Positions 32,629 through 40,827 of a stretch of 64,000 nt of DNA are shown here, in pieces. The stretch covers positions 186,001 to 250,000 of the forward strand of contig NZ_JBNJQR010000008.1 of assembly GCF_050113715.1 (NCBI RefSeq), given 5' to 3'. The translations under genes and the position numbers were made by a program. The stretch comes from Brevibacillus_H ginsengisoli (lineage in GTDB: Bacteria; Bacillota; Bacilli; Brevibacillales; Brevibacillaceae). The notes under the pieces are model-generated. The model was given only the letters and a program-made list of their open reading frames with translations. It made no database searches and was not told the DNA's origin. Numbering within the stretch: position 1 is the stretch's first letter; the number at the start of each line of letters is the position of its first letter.

Positions 32629-33324
32629 TTATCTCAGTTGACCGCGAATCCCGCGCATTGTATTGATTTTTTCTGCTAAGCGCGAAAGAACCACTTCTAC
32701 GGAAGAAGCATCCTCCATTAAATCGTATTCATTAATATTAATGCGAAGCACCGGGCACGCCGTGAAGTTGTTGATCCAATGCTCATAACGGTTGAATAAA
32801 TCTTCCCAATAGGAAATCGGAGTTTGCTGTTCCATTGGTCGTCCACGGTCACGCACTCGTCCTACGATCTCATCAAAGCTTCCTTCCAGATAGATCAGAA
32901 CATCAGGATGCGGGAAGTATGGAGTCATCACCATCGCCTCAAACAATTGCGTATACGTCTGATAATCCTCTTCATTCATATGCCCTTGTTCATACAACAT
33001 TTTGGCGAAAATCCCTGTATCCTCATAAATCGAGCGATCCTGAACAAAGCCTCCACCGTATTCAAACATCCGTTTCTGCTCTTTGAAGCGCTCGGCAAGG
33101 AAAAAGATTTGCAAATGAAAGCCCCAACGGGAAAAATCATCGTAAAAGCGGCTTAAATACGGATTGTTATCTACCTTTTCAACCGAGATGCGAAAGCCTA
33201 GCAAGTCCGCTAACGCGCGAGTAAAGGTAGATTTCCCTACTCCGACCGTACCCCCAATGGTAATCACGGCATTGCGAGGGATTCCGTATTTTTCGCGTAA
33301 TTCGCTGTTTTTATAGACCGACAT
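32629..33324 (-). CDS. dck: Deoxyadenosine/deoxycytidine kinase
   Basis: A 231-residue deoxynucleoside kinase that phosphorylates salvaged deoxyadenosine and deoxycytidine. P-loop GGTVGVGKST (about residues 24-33), active-site DRSIYED (DRS motif) and lid-region VRDRGRPMEQQ. Its length and tandem position with dgk match the B. subtilis dck-dgk pair. The start lies behind GGAG; the gap to the upstream kinase is 54 bases. Confidence 0.88.
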   Translation of the reverse strand: MSVYKNSELREKYGIPRNAVITIGGTVGVGKSTFTRALADLLGFRISVEKVDNNPYLSRFYDDFSRWGFHLQIFFLAERFKEQKRMFEYGGGFVQDRSIYEDTGIFAKMLYEQGHMNEEDYQTYTQLFEAMVMTPYFPHPDVLIYLEGSFDEIVGRVRDRGRPMEQQTPISYWEDLFNRYEHWINNFTACPVLRININEYDLMEDASSVEVVLSRLAEKINTMRGIRGQLR

Positions 33325-33378
33325 GATTCGTTTCTCCTTACCCTTAAATTAAATCCCATCGAACTGAATGAACTCCGC

Positions 33379-34017
33379 TTACAAAACCTGCCCAGATGTG
33401 TGTATGTAAGGCTCGATTTTTTGTAGAACGTAGTCTAGATCTTCAGCGCGATGTACATAGTCGAGATTGTCGCAGTCAAAAGTAAGCACCGGTACTTCCG
33501 GATGGCGCAGCTGGAACTGTTTCATGAACTCATCATAGTCCGCGATGAGTCTCTCCATATATTGCGGGTCCATGTTGCGCTCGATATCGCGATCCCGCAT
33601 AGCGATTCGGCTCATGACCGTTGAGAGCGACGCTTTTAAATAGATGACAAGACTTGCCTGCGGTTGATCCTGAGTCAAAATATCGTAAATTTGCAGGTAC
33701 TTGGGAAGGTTCTGTTCGCTTAAGGTACGCGTGGCAAAAATCGTATTTTTAAAAATATTATAATCACTTACCACAGAGCGCCCATTGGCCAAATACAAGT
33801 CTGTAATATCTTGCAGCTGTTTATAGCGATTACACAAGAAAAACATCTCGGTTTGAAAGCTCCATTCCGCGATATTTTCATAAAATTTCCCTAAAAACGG
33901 ATTTTCATAAACGATTTCCTGCAATAATTCTAAATGATAGTGTTTGCTGATCGCCTGAGACAATGACGTTTTGCCAATGCCGATTGGTCCTTCAACAGTA
34001 ATAAAAACCGTCTTCAT
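33379..34017 (-). CDS. dgk: Deoxyguanosine kinase
   Basis: A 212-residue deoxynucleoside kinase, partner of dck in purine deoxynucleoside salvage. P-loop EGPIGIGKTSL (about residues 8-18), motif SDYNIFKN in place of the DRS sequence, and MRDRDIERN in the lid. The frame stays open up to 34332, but that extension lies inside splB in another frame and has no family similarity, so I start at ATG 34017 with AGAGGAT upstream. Confidence 0.85.
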   Translation of the reverse strand: MKTVFITVEGPIGIGKTSLSQAISKHYHLELLQEIVYENPFLGKFYENIAEWSFQTEMFFLCNRYKQLQDITDLYLANGRSVVSDYNIFKNTIFATRTLSEQNLPKYLQIYDILTQDQPQASLVIYLKASLSTVMSRIAMRDRDIERNMDPQYMERLIADYDEFMKQFQLRHPEVPVLTFDCDNLDYVHRAEDLDYVLQKIEPYIHTSGQVL

Positions 34018-34124
34018 ATCTGGTAATGATCCTCTCCCGCAAAATAAAAACGAATTTAATTTTACCACGCTTGTCAATGATTGTCGAAAAAGAAATTTGA
34101 AAATAGCACTTCTTCGGACCCACC

Positions 34125-34165
34125 CAAAAAAGAGCTCGCCATGGTACGGACCTAGGCGAGCCTTT
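34125..34165 (-). terminator. splB terminator
   Basis: On the minus strand GGCTCGCC, a 14-base loop and GGCGAGC-TCTTTTTT follow the splB stop codon. Confidence 0.85.
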
Positions 34166-34186
34166 CTTGATGAGGGACGTGATTGG

Positions 34187-35245
34187 TTACGTGAAGTATT
34201 CAATTCGTGCCTGCGGAAAAAGCCGCGCAATCTCTCGTTCCAAGTGTTGTCGAAGCTCCGTGGCTTCATCTGTCGGATAGACGTATTTTCCTTTTCCATA
34301 TTTGCCCCACTTGTACTTTCTATCCTCTTCATTCATTTCCAGTTTGGTTTTCGGATAGCGCTTCAGGATTAGGTTTTTGGCAATCTTGGTAAAGCGATGC
34401 TGGATTAATTCAAAGGTTAAACCCTGTTTGGCTGTATCGTTCAAATTCCCGCTTAATCTCTCCAGCAAATCGGTATACCCAGTCTGCCATCCGTCAAACC
34501 TGTACAACGGAGCCAAAATAAACCCCAATGGATAGCCTGCCTCGGCTACTTTACCCGCCGCTTCAATCCGCTGATGATAAGATGACGTTCCTGGCTCAAA
34601 ATTTTTGATGACATAATCAGCGTTCATACTAAATCGAAAACGCGTATGTCCGTTATGCTCTGCATCCAGCAGTGAATCGACATGATGAAATTTGGTAACG
34701 AAGCGCAGCCTTCCAAGCGGTTGCTTCCCCATAAATTCAATCGCTCGCTTCAAATTGCCAGTAATATGCTCGATGCTGATCGGATCGGAGGTACACGCCG
34801 CTTCAAAACGGGTGATCTCAGGACTTCGCTCTTGAATGTATTTCTCGGCTTGACCCAAGATGTCATCTACATTGACGTACACACGAACATATGGCTTTGA
34901 ACCAACATTCGTATTAAGATAACAATAGTGGCAGTGAGCGAAACATCCTGTCGCAATGGGAAGCGCATACTCGGCGGAAGGTTTGGATGGTTCGAAGGCA
35001 AGGGTCTTTTTTACCCCTACCACCAATGTCCGCTTGGCGTTGCGGTATTGCTCCACTTCCGTCTCACCAGGAATCCCTCGAACCTGATTATGGCTCGTCG
35101 TCATTTTCATGGGAATATTGCGCTTGCTATACAGTTGATATAACGCTTGTCCGAGCGGATACTCAAGGGCATTCGGCTCAAAAAAAATCAGATCGGGTTC
35201 AAACAGAAGACTAGTTCCGGGACGTTCCAGTACGGTTGTAGACAT
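34187..35245 (-). CDS. splB: Spore photoproduct lyase
   Basis: A 352-residue radical SAM enzyme that reverses the spore photoproduct in DNA during germination. The cluster motif CFAHCHYC (about residues 101-108, CxxxCxxC) is intact, and the family segments IATGCFAHCHYCYLNTN, FEAACTSDPISIEHIT and RFRFSMNADYVI are present. The splA regulator normally found upstream in B. subtilis is absent; a different 69-residue gene occupies that place. Complements the SASP and UvsE genes in the window. Confidence 0.95.
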   Translation of the reverse strand: MSTTVLERPGTSLLFEPDLIFFEPNALEYPLGQALYQLYSKRNIPMKMTTSHNQVRGIPGETEVEQYRNAKRTLVVGVKKTLAFEPSKPSAEYALPIATGCFAHCHYCYLNTNVGSKPYVRVYVNVDDILGQAEKYIQERSPEITRFEAACTSDPISIEHITGNLKRAIEFMGKQPLGRLRFVTKFHHVDSLLDAEHNGHTRFRFSMNADYVIKNFEPGTSSYHQRIEAAGKVAEAGYPLGFILAPLYRFDGWQTGYTDLLERLSGNLNDTAKQGLTFELIQHRFTKIAKNLILKRYPKTKLEMNEEDRKYKWGKYGKGKYVYPTDEATELRQHLEREIARLFPQARIEYFT

Positions 35246-35312
35246 ACATCTCCCCCCTATTCCCCAGTATCTCCTTTATTCATCGGTTGATCTTAGGGGA
35301 TCGGTGGAATCG

Positions 35313-35522
35313 TTAGTGAAGGCCTTGCTTATATTTTTCCAGTACTTTTAGCGCTTTTTCTTTTTGACTCTGTGGCACCTGAATTACGTAAAGAGAGACG
35401 TTTCCTTTACTTTTGACAAGCAATTGAGTCTGGATTCCATGATGCTCCAAATATCTCCTGAATTCCTGAGCAGCCCTCGGCAGTCCGTACGATTGATGAA
35501 TCGTTACCCATTTGGTCAACAT
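35313..35522 (-). CDS. Small protein upstream of splB, unknown function
   Basis: A 69-residue protein with alternating helices and strands (SYGLPRAAQEFRRYLEHHGIQTQLLVKSKGNVSLYVIQVP, read as two parts). The pattern resembles ferredoxin-like signal-transduction (DUF2007-type) domains, but the match is weak. It precedes splB on the same strand by 67 bases, in the position of splA, without obvious SplA similarity. Start ATG 35522. Confidence 0.55.
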   Translation of the reverse strand: MLTKWVTIHQSYGLPRAAQEFRRYLEHHGIQTQLLVKSKGNVSLYVIQVPQSQKEKALKVLEKYKQGLH

Positions 35523-35623
35523 TCTGCTCCGCCCTCCCCGTTCCAGCTATTCTTTACATCATAATCACGGAGAAGATGTTCGGTGATTTATGAACCAACC
35601 TATATTGATAAGGATTTGATACG

Positions 35624-36433
35624 ATGACCTACCGTTTGTTGCAAGTTTTGAGCGTTCTAGTTCCGACCCTATTGATCGGCGGATTTGAATACATCCGACA
35701 CGATTTTCTGCTCCCCTACATGACGATGAGGACTGGAAACTTTTACATCACGATTCTTACCTTCATCATTTCCTCCTTGTTTGCCGTATGGATGTTTCGA
35801 ACGCTCCGCTCGATCAATGACAAACTAGCCCATGAACAAGCCAAACGCGCCGTTTATGAAGAGCGTGAACGCTTGGCTCGTGAGCTGCATGACGGGATCG
35901 CTCAATCGCTGTTTTATCTTCGTGTCAAATTAAAGCAGGGCAAAATAGACGATGCGCTGAGCGCAACCTCCTCCATAGATTATGATGTGAGACAAGCCAT
36001 CTTTAATCTACGAGCGCTGCCTGACGAAAGTGGAACGCTCGAACAACGATTGACCAAATGGCTGTCCCAATGGAGTATTCATACGGGTATTGAGGTGTCT
36101 CAGGAGTATGACCTTCATGAGGGTATCTTCACACCAGCGGCACAGGTTCAGCTGTTTGGTTTAATTCAAGAAGCGTTTACCAATATTCGCAAACACGCCC
36201 ATGCCAAACAGGCAACCCTATCCCTTAAAGCGACCTCGCCTGGCGAGTGGGAATTGATGATCACGGATGATGGTTGCGGGTTCGATGCTGACAAGCCCGC
36301 AGGTCCTCATTATGGACTTAGCATGATGCGCGAACGGGCCGACCAGCTGCATGCTGCGTTAACAATTGGGAAAAGAGAAGTCGGCGGAACGATCATTCGC
36401 CTATCATCAGAACTTGGAGGGTTACACAAGTGA
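35624..36433 (+). CDS. Sensor histidine kinase, HisKA_3/NarL class
   Basis: A 269-residue sensor kinase. Two N-terminal membrane helices (about 5-22 and 38-57) have a very short external loop, so sensing may be within the membrane. The HisKA_3 phosphoacceptor is in ERLARELHDGIAQSL (His about residue 90), and the HATPase_c N and G boxes are EAFTNIRKHAHA and TDDGCGFDADKP with GLSMMRERA. It overlaps the response regulator by four bases. Similar to LiaS/YvfT-type kinases; the signal is unknown. Confidence 0.88.
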   Translation: MTYRLLQVLSVLVPTLLIGGFEYIRHDFLLPYMTMRTGNFYITILTFIISSLFAVWMFRTLRSINDKLAHEQAKRAVYEERERLARELHDGIAQSLFYLRVKLKQGKIDDALSATSSIDYDVRQAIFNLRALPDESGTLEQRLTKWLSQWSIHTGIEVSQEYDLHEGIFTPAAQVQLFGLIQEAFTNIRKHAHAKQATLSLKATSPGEWELMITDDGCGFDADKPAGPHYGLSMMRERADQLHAALTIGKREVGGTIIRLSSELGGLHK

Positions 36434-37089
36434 AAACCTATCGCGTGTTAATCGCCGACGATCACCCTTTATCTCGGGAAGCGATTCGCAGTTTATTGGA
36501 GGGAGATTCAGCATTTGACATTATCGGAGAGGCAACCGATGGTGAAGAAGCTTTATTACTGACGGAAAAACTGCAACCTGACCTCGTCCTGATGGACATC
36601 AACATGCCCAAGTTGGATGGACTTCTGGCAACCAAACAAATCAAACGACATTATCCGCATATCCGAATCGTCATTCTTAGTGTCTCCGATGATGTAGCTG
36701 ATCTCTTTGCCGCTATTCAATACGGCGCGCAAGGCTACCTGTTAAAAAATCTCGACCCGGATGATTGGCTCAGTTACCTCCATGCCCTACTCGACGGGAA
36801 CTCAGACTTCTCACGTGAGTTGGCGGGACGAATGCTTCACAGTTTCAAAAAAGATGAGATGAAAGATGAACCAAGCCCTTCCGTTCTCACTCCACGAGAG
36901 CTTGAGATTTTGAGCTGTGTAGCAGCTGGCGATACCAACAAACAAATTGGGGAACGCTTAGTGATTACCGAGAATACGGTGAAAAATCATATGAAAAATA
37001 TCCTGGAAAAGCTCCAGGTCGAGAATCGCGTTCAGCTAGCGGCCTATGCGGTTCGGAACGGAATATTCGTGAATAGGGAGGAACCTTAA
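36430..37089 (+). CDS. NarL/FixJ-family response regulator
   Basis: A 219-residue regulator. The receiver has acidic IADDHPLSREA, phosphoacceptor Asp in LVLMDINMPKLDG (about residue 55) and Lys in YLLKNLDPDDW. The C-terminal LuxR-type helix-turn-helix is LTPRELEILSCVAAGDTNKQIGERL followed by NTVKNHMKNILEKL. GTG start within the end of the kinase gene (GTGA), hence coupled. Target genes are not evident. Confidence 0.92.
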   Translation: MKTYRVLIADDHPLSREAIRSLLEGDSAFDIIGEATDGEEALLLTEKLQPDLVLMDINMPKLDGLLATKQIKRHYPHIRIVILSVSDDVADLFAAIQYGAQGYLLKNLDPDDWLSYLHALLDGNSDFSRELAGRMLHSFKKDEMKDEPSPSVLTPRELEILSCVAAGDTNKQIGERLVITENTVKNHMKNILEKLQVENRVQLAAYAVRNGIFVNREEP

Positions 37090-37102
37090 TAAGTTCCTCC
37101 CT
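37075..37102 (+). terminator. Terminator of the two-component operon
   Basis: AGGGAGGAAC / GTTCCTCCCT with an 8-base loop overlaps the stop codon of the response-regulator gene. Confidence 0.7.
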
Positions 37103-37142
37103 TTCAAAAAAAATATCAGAAAGGGGGTTTATTTTTTGATGC

Positions 37143-37165
37143 GTTGTAAGTATACTGATTACAAC
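37143..37165 (+). promoter_or_regulatory. Rrf2 operator 1 (GTTGTAA-N9-TTACAAC)
   Basis: A perfect inverted repeat GTTGTAA (37143-37149), nine bases, TTACAAC (37159-37165). The nine-base spacer contains TATACT, a likely -10 box. It lies 15 bases upstream of the Rrf2 gene start and is repeated exactly in architecture before the next gene. Confidence 0.7.
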
Positions 37166-37180
37166 GAAAGGGTGTAAAAC

Positions 37181-37618
37181 ATGAAAATTAGCAGCCGTTT
37201 CACAATCGCTGTCCACATTTTATCGTTGCTTTCAATGTCAAAAGATGCCCATTGCACTTCCGAATGGATCGCTGGAAGTGTCAATACGAATCCAGTCATT
37301 ATACGAAACGTGTTGGGGAGACTCAAAAAAGCAGGTTTGGTAAACGTTCGTCCTGGAACAGGTGGAGCCTATCTGATAAAAGAACTCGAGGAGATCAACT
37401 TATTGGATATCTATCGAGCGGTAGATGTGGTAGAAAAAGACAACCTTTTTCATTTTCACGATTCTCCTAACCCAGACTGCCCAATCGGCGCCAATATTCA
37501 AATCGTATTGAATGTGATCCTTAAACAGTCACAGAAAGCAATGGAAAAAGTGTTAGAGAATGTTACCCTAAAGGATTTGGTGACGGATCTCGCCCAGCAG
37601 ATAAACGAAACTAACTAA
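37181..37618 (+). CDS. ywnA: Rrf2-family transcriptional regulator, YwnA-like
   Basis: A 145-residue winged-helix regulator. Characteristic segments are FTIAVHILSLLSM, SVNTNPVIIRNVLGRLKKAGLV (recognition helix region), RPGTGGAYLIK and SPNPDCPIGANIQ. The YwnA subgroup lacks the three-Cys iron-sulfur ligand set of IscR/NsrR; here only one Cys is seen in the C-terminal region, so a cluster sensor is unlikely. Paired with a ywnB-like gene as in B. subtilis and flanked by two copies of one operator, implying autoregulation. Confidence 0.85.
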   Translation: MKISSRFTIAVHILSLLSMSKDAHCTSEWIAGSVNTNPVIIRNVLGRLKKAGLVNVRPGTGGAYLIKELEEINLLDIYRAVDVVEKDNLFHFHDSPNPDCPIGANIQIVLNVILKQSQKAMEKVLENVTLKDLVTDLAQQINETN

Positions 37619-37631
37619 TTTTTTTATACTA

Positions 37632-37654
37632 GTTGTAAACTTGTAAATTACAAC
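37632..37654 (+). promoter_or_regulatory. Rrf2 operator 2 (GTTGTAA-N9-TTACAAC)
   Basis: GTTGTAA (37632-37638), nine bases, TTACAAC (37648-37654), matching operator 1 in arms and spacing. TATACT (37625-37630) stands directly before it as a possible -10 box for the oxidoreductase gene. Confidence 0.7.
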
Positions 37655-37688
37655 ATTACACCAAACCAACAAAATGGAGGAATTCATC

Positions 37689-38330
37689 ATGAAAATCGGA
37701 ATTATTGGTGCAAGCGGTAAAGCTGGAAACCTTATCTTAAAAGAAGCGGTGAGCAGAGGTCTCGAAGTAACAGCCATTGTTAGAAACGCAGCTAAAATCA
37801 CAGAAGCAAACGTTCGTATCCTGGAAAAAGACATTTTCCAGCTGACCTCTTCTGATCTTGAAGGATTGGATGTTGTCGTCAACGCTTTTAGCTCGCCTGC
37901 TGGAGAAGAACATCAACACGTCGAGGCAGGAAGAGTTTTGATTGAGGCTCTAAAAAATGCTCCGCATACCAAGCTGATCGTGGTTGGAGGCGCTGGAAGT
38001 CTCTTTGTAGATGAAGAGAAAACAATCAAGCTCATGAATACACCTGACTTCCCAGCATTGTATTTCCCAATCGCATCCAATATGGGGAAAAATCTTGAGG
38101 AATTGCAAAATACCAAATCCATTACCTGGACCTATATCAGCCCAGCCGCATTCTTTGATTATAACGGCCAACGAACTGGTTCCTATCAACTCGGAAAAGA
38201 TAACCTAATTCTCAATCAACAGGGCAAAAGCTACATCAGTTACGCTGATTATGCGATTGCTGTCCTAGATGAGATTGAGAACCCAGTACATCTCAATCAA
38301 CGATTCACAGTGGTTGGCGAAGCCAAATAA
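37689..38330 (+). CDS. ywnB: NAD(P)-binding oxidoreductase, YwnB-like
   Basis: A 213-residue Rossmann-fold protein of the atypical SDR/NmrA-like group. The nucleotide site is IGIIGASGKAGNLIL (about residues 3-17), with VVNAFSSPAG, VVGGAGSLFVD and the C-terminal SYADYAIAVLDEIE typical of YwnB/YhfK-type enzymes. Probably binds NADPH; substrate unknown. TGGAGGAA precedes ATG 37689, and the frame's ATG at 37674 overlaps that site. Likely under control of the adjacent Rrf2 regulator. Confidence 0.85.
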   Translation: MKIGIIGASGKAGNLILKEAVSRGLEVTAIVRNAAKITEANVRILEKDIFQLTSSDLEGLDVVVNAFSSPAGEEHQHVEAGRVLIEALKNAPHTKLIVVGGAGSLFVDEEKTIKLMNTPDFPALYFPIASNMGKNLEELQNTKSITWTYISPAAFFDYNGQRTGSYQLGKDNLILNQQGKSYISYADYAIAVLDEIENPVHLNQRFTVVGEAK

Positions 38331-38338
38331 AAAAAGAC

Positions 38339-38378
38339 AGGGAGTCTCTTGGGTAATGAACTACTCAAGAGACTCCCT
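38339..38378. terminator. Bidirectional terminator, ywnB / GyrI-like gene
   Basis: A 13-bp perfect stem AGGGAGTCTCTTG / CAAGAGACTCCCT between convergent genes, with A/T tracts on the sides. Confidence 0.85.
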
Positions 38379-38391
38379 CTTTATGCTCTAA

Positions 38392-38880
38392 TCACTTTAC
38401 CGAAATATAGATGTCAACCTGCGCGTTTGCGGGGTCTTCACTACAGTCATCATACAATTCAAAATCAACTTCAAAAGCTCTTGGATTCGTTCGGGACCAT
38501 TCCCAGATATACTGCCATGCCTCAACAACCACCTGTTGAACGGGGCCTCTTCGGGTCGTAAACACGACATAATCACCCGCCGGAATCGTGAAACAGGTCA
38601 ATCCTTCGGGCACGCTCGATTCCCCTGCTACCTCGCTCCCAATAGCATATGTATACGGACCTGTTTCATCCGCCAGATATTGGGTATATAACGCAAACAT
38701 TTTCCCGTTTATTTTATTTGGAATTCGTTCGAGACATTGCTCACGATGCAGCTTCTCCCACAAAGCGGGAATGACTCCCTCTCCTTTCATCTCCGCTTCA
38801 TTCGTCGTTTGAGCAGCCAAAGCGATCACCTGTATACTTCTGTCGATTGTTACTTTTCTTTCGGTTATGATTTGGGACAT
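38392..38880 (-). CDS. GyrI-like/AraC-effector-binding-domain protein
   Basis: A 162-residue stand-alone GyrI-like domain (IPALWEKLHREQCLERIPNK, MFALYTQYLADETGPYTYAIGSEVAG, FTIPAGDYVVFTTRRGP, FEVDFELYDD), usually a small-molecule binding module that sequesters or hydrolyses drugs, or the sensor part of AraC/MerR regulators. No DNA-binding part is present. It lies 18 bases downstream of acsA on the same strand and may be co-transcribed, though a functional link is not evident. Confidence 0.8.
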   Translation of the reverse strand: MSQIITERKVTIDRSIQVIALAAQTTNEAEMKGEGVIPALWEKLHREQCLERIPNKINGKMFALYTQYLADETGPYTYAIGSEVAGESSVPEGLTCFTIPAGDYVVFTTRRGPVQQVVVEAWQYIWEWSRTNPRAFEVDFELYDDCSEDPANAQVDIYISVK

Positions 38881-38898
38881 ACACGTTTCCCCCCAGAA

Positions 38899-40614
38899 CT
38901 AATCTTCCATTGTCGACAAGTCACCAGTTGGCAAACCAAGCTCCCAGGCTTTCAGAACGCGGCGCATGATTTTACCTGATCTGGTTTTGGGTAACTTGTC
39001 GCGGAACTCGATCTCACGCGGTGCGGCGTGGGCAGCCAAGCCTTCCTTCACAAAGCGCTTAATCTCATCCATCAGCTCTTCGCTTGGCTCATATCCGGCA
39101 CGCAAGGCAATGAACGCTTTGATAATTTCGCCGCGCATCGGATCTGGCTTGCCGATTACTCCCGCTTCCGCAACCGCCGGATGTTCAACCAGTTTGCTTT
39201 CAACCTCAAATGGGCCTACTCGCTCGCCAGATGTATTGATAACATCGTCAATCCGTCCCTGGAACCAGAAGTATCCTTCCTCATCGCGGTAAGCGGAGTC
39301 ACCTGATACATACCAGCCAGGAATGTGGAAGTACTCTTGATACTTGGCAGGGTTGTTCCAGATCTCCTTCATCATGGATGGCCAAGGCGTTTTGATTGCC
39401 AAGTTCCCCATGCGATTAGGCGGAAGAACATTTCCTTGATTGTCGATAATGGCGGCTTCTATTCCCGGGAACGGCTTGCCCATTGAGCCTGGTTTGATTT
39501 CCATGCACTTGTAGTTAGAAATGAGTTGTCCGCCTGTTTCCGTCATCCACCAGTTGTCGTGAATCCGCTGATTGAACACCTTCAATCCCCAATAAACCAC
39601 CTCAGGATTTAACGGTTCTCCGACACTTAGCACATGACGCAAAGAAGATAGGTCAAAGCGCTTCACTACATCATCTCCGGCACCCATTAACATGCGGAAT
39701 GCTGTTGGCGCACTATACCATACGCTTACTCGATATTTCTCGATCGTTGAGTACCAGTCTTCCGGTGTAAAGCGACCGCCGCGGATAACACTTGTCGCGC
39801 CGTTCAACCATGGGCCAAAGATTCCGTAGGAGGTTCCTGTCACCCAGCCTGGATCGGCCGTGCACCAGAAAATGTCGTTGTCTTGCAAATCAAGCACCCA
39901 TTTACCTGTTTGGTAGTGCTGGATCATCGCGTTATGTACGTGCAATACCCCTTTAGGTTTACCTGTAGAACCGGAAGTGTAATGAAGAATCATGCCATCT
40001 TCTCGATTCACCCATTCAATTTCAAGTTCATCAGATGCTTCTGACATCAGCGACTGGAAGCTGTATTGTCCCTCTGGCAGTTCACCTTGAGCACCCACCA
40101 GAATCACGTGCTTCAAAGCTGGAAGGTCTTTTAACGGAACGCGGGATAACAAAGAAGGAGTCGTCACAATGGCAACCGCTTCACTGTCTTCCAAGCGATC
40201 ACGTACAGCCGCTTCCATAAAAGCTTCAAACAACGGGCCAACAATGGCGCCAATCTTTAAGGTTCCCAATACACTTACATATAGCTCAGGAGTACGTGGC
40301 ATGAAGACAAACACGCGGTCGCCCTTGTGTATGCCCAGTTTGCGCAGTACGTTCCCAAATTGGTTGGAGAGTTGACTTAGTTGAGAGAAAGTATACGCTT
40401 CTTCACGAGTGGTGTCGCTATAGATAAGCGCCGTCTTCTCCTTGCGATCGGTCAATAAATGGCGGTCAATCGCTTCGTACGCTATATTTACCTTGCCAGT
40501 TTCATACCAGCTGAACTGTTGTTCCACATCTTCCCATTTAAAGTTCGCATAAGCGCTTTCGTAATTTTCTAAATTATATTGTCCTGGTGTAACTGGAATT
40601 TTTTCTACCTTCAT
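38899..40614 (-). CDS. acsA: Acetyl-CoA synthetase
   Basis: A 571-residue AMP-forming acetate-CoA ligase, the length of B. subtilis AcsA. ATP-binding loop LHYTSGSTGKPKGVLH, YGIFGPWLNG, core motif WWMTETGG, hinge VSGDSAYRDEEGYFWFQGRIDDVIN and the acetylation-site region LPKTRSGKIMRRVLK (catalytic Lys). Converts acetate, ATP and CoA to acetyl-CoA. Lysine acetylation control by an AcuABC-type system is usual for this family; those genes are not in the window. AAGGAGG precedes the start. Confidence 0.95.
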   Translation of the reverse strand: MKVEKIPVTPGQYNLENYESAYANFKWEDVEQQFSWYETGKVNIAYEAIDRHLLTDRKEKTALIYSDTTREEAYTFSQLSQLSNQFGNVLRKLGIHKGDRVFVFMPRTPELYVSVLGTLKIGAIVGPLFEAFMEAAVRDRLEDSEAVAIVTTPSLLSRVPLKDLPALKHVILVGAQGELPEGQYSFQSLMSEASDELEIEWVNREDGMILHYTSGSTGKPKGVLHVHNAMIQHYQTGKWVLDLQDNDIFWCTADPGWVTGTSYGIFGPWLNGATSVIRGGRFTPEDWYSTIEKYRVSVWYSAPTAFRMLMGAGDDVVKRFDLSSLRHVLSVGEPLNPEVVYWGLKVFNQRIHDNWWMTETGGQLISNYKCMEIKPGSMGKPFPGIEAAIIDNQGNVLPPNRMGNLAIKTPWPSMMKEIWNNPAKYQEYFHIPGWYVSGDSAYRDEEGYFWFQGRIDDVINTSGERVGPFEVESKLVEHPAVAEAGVIGKPDPMRGEIIKAFIALRAGYEPSEELMDEIKRFVKEGLAAHAAPREIEFRDKLPKTRSGKIMRRVLKAWELGLPTGDLSTMED

Positions 40615-40756
40615 ATTCTCTCCTCCTTGTAAGCGGAATCATCTTACTATTTACTTATTTCTTCACCCTCTCGCTAATTCCTTTCAGAAAAGACGCAATA
40701 TTTACTTTTCTACTGCTTGACACTGAGTTCTTCCTGCTTGACTTTCCAATAACTAC

Positions 40757-40787
40757 TTACAAAATAACGAGCTTTCTCCTGTATAAT
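40757..40787 (+). promoter_or_regulatory. Candidate promoter of the metallophosphoesterase gene
   Basis: A perfect -10 TATAAT (40782-40787) with TTACAA upstream at an over-long 19-base spacing. It sits at the right distance before the ribosome binding site. Confidence 0.4.
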
Positions 40788-40827
40788 GAAGATCGACTCT
40801 AAAAGGACAGAAGGAGGGAATCTTATC

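Noticed and set aside
34018..34332. A 105-residue N-terminal extension of deoxyguanosine kinase
   Set aside because: The extension overlaps splB in another frame and crosses its terminator; the kinase family begins at MKTVFITVEG, so ATG 34017 is the start.
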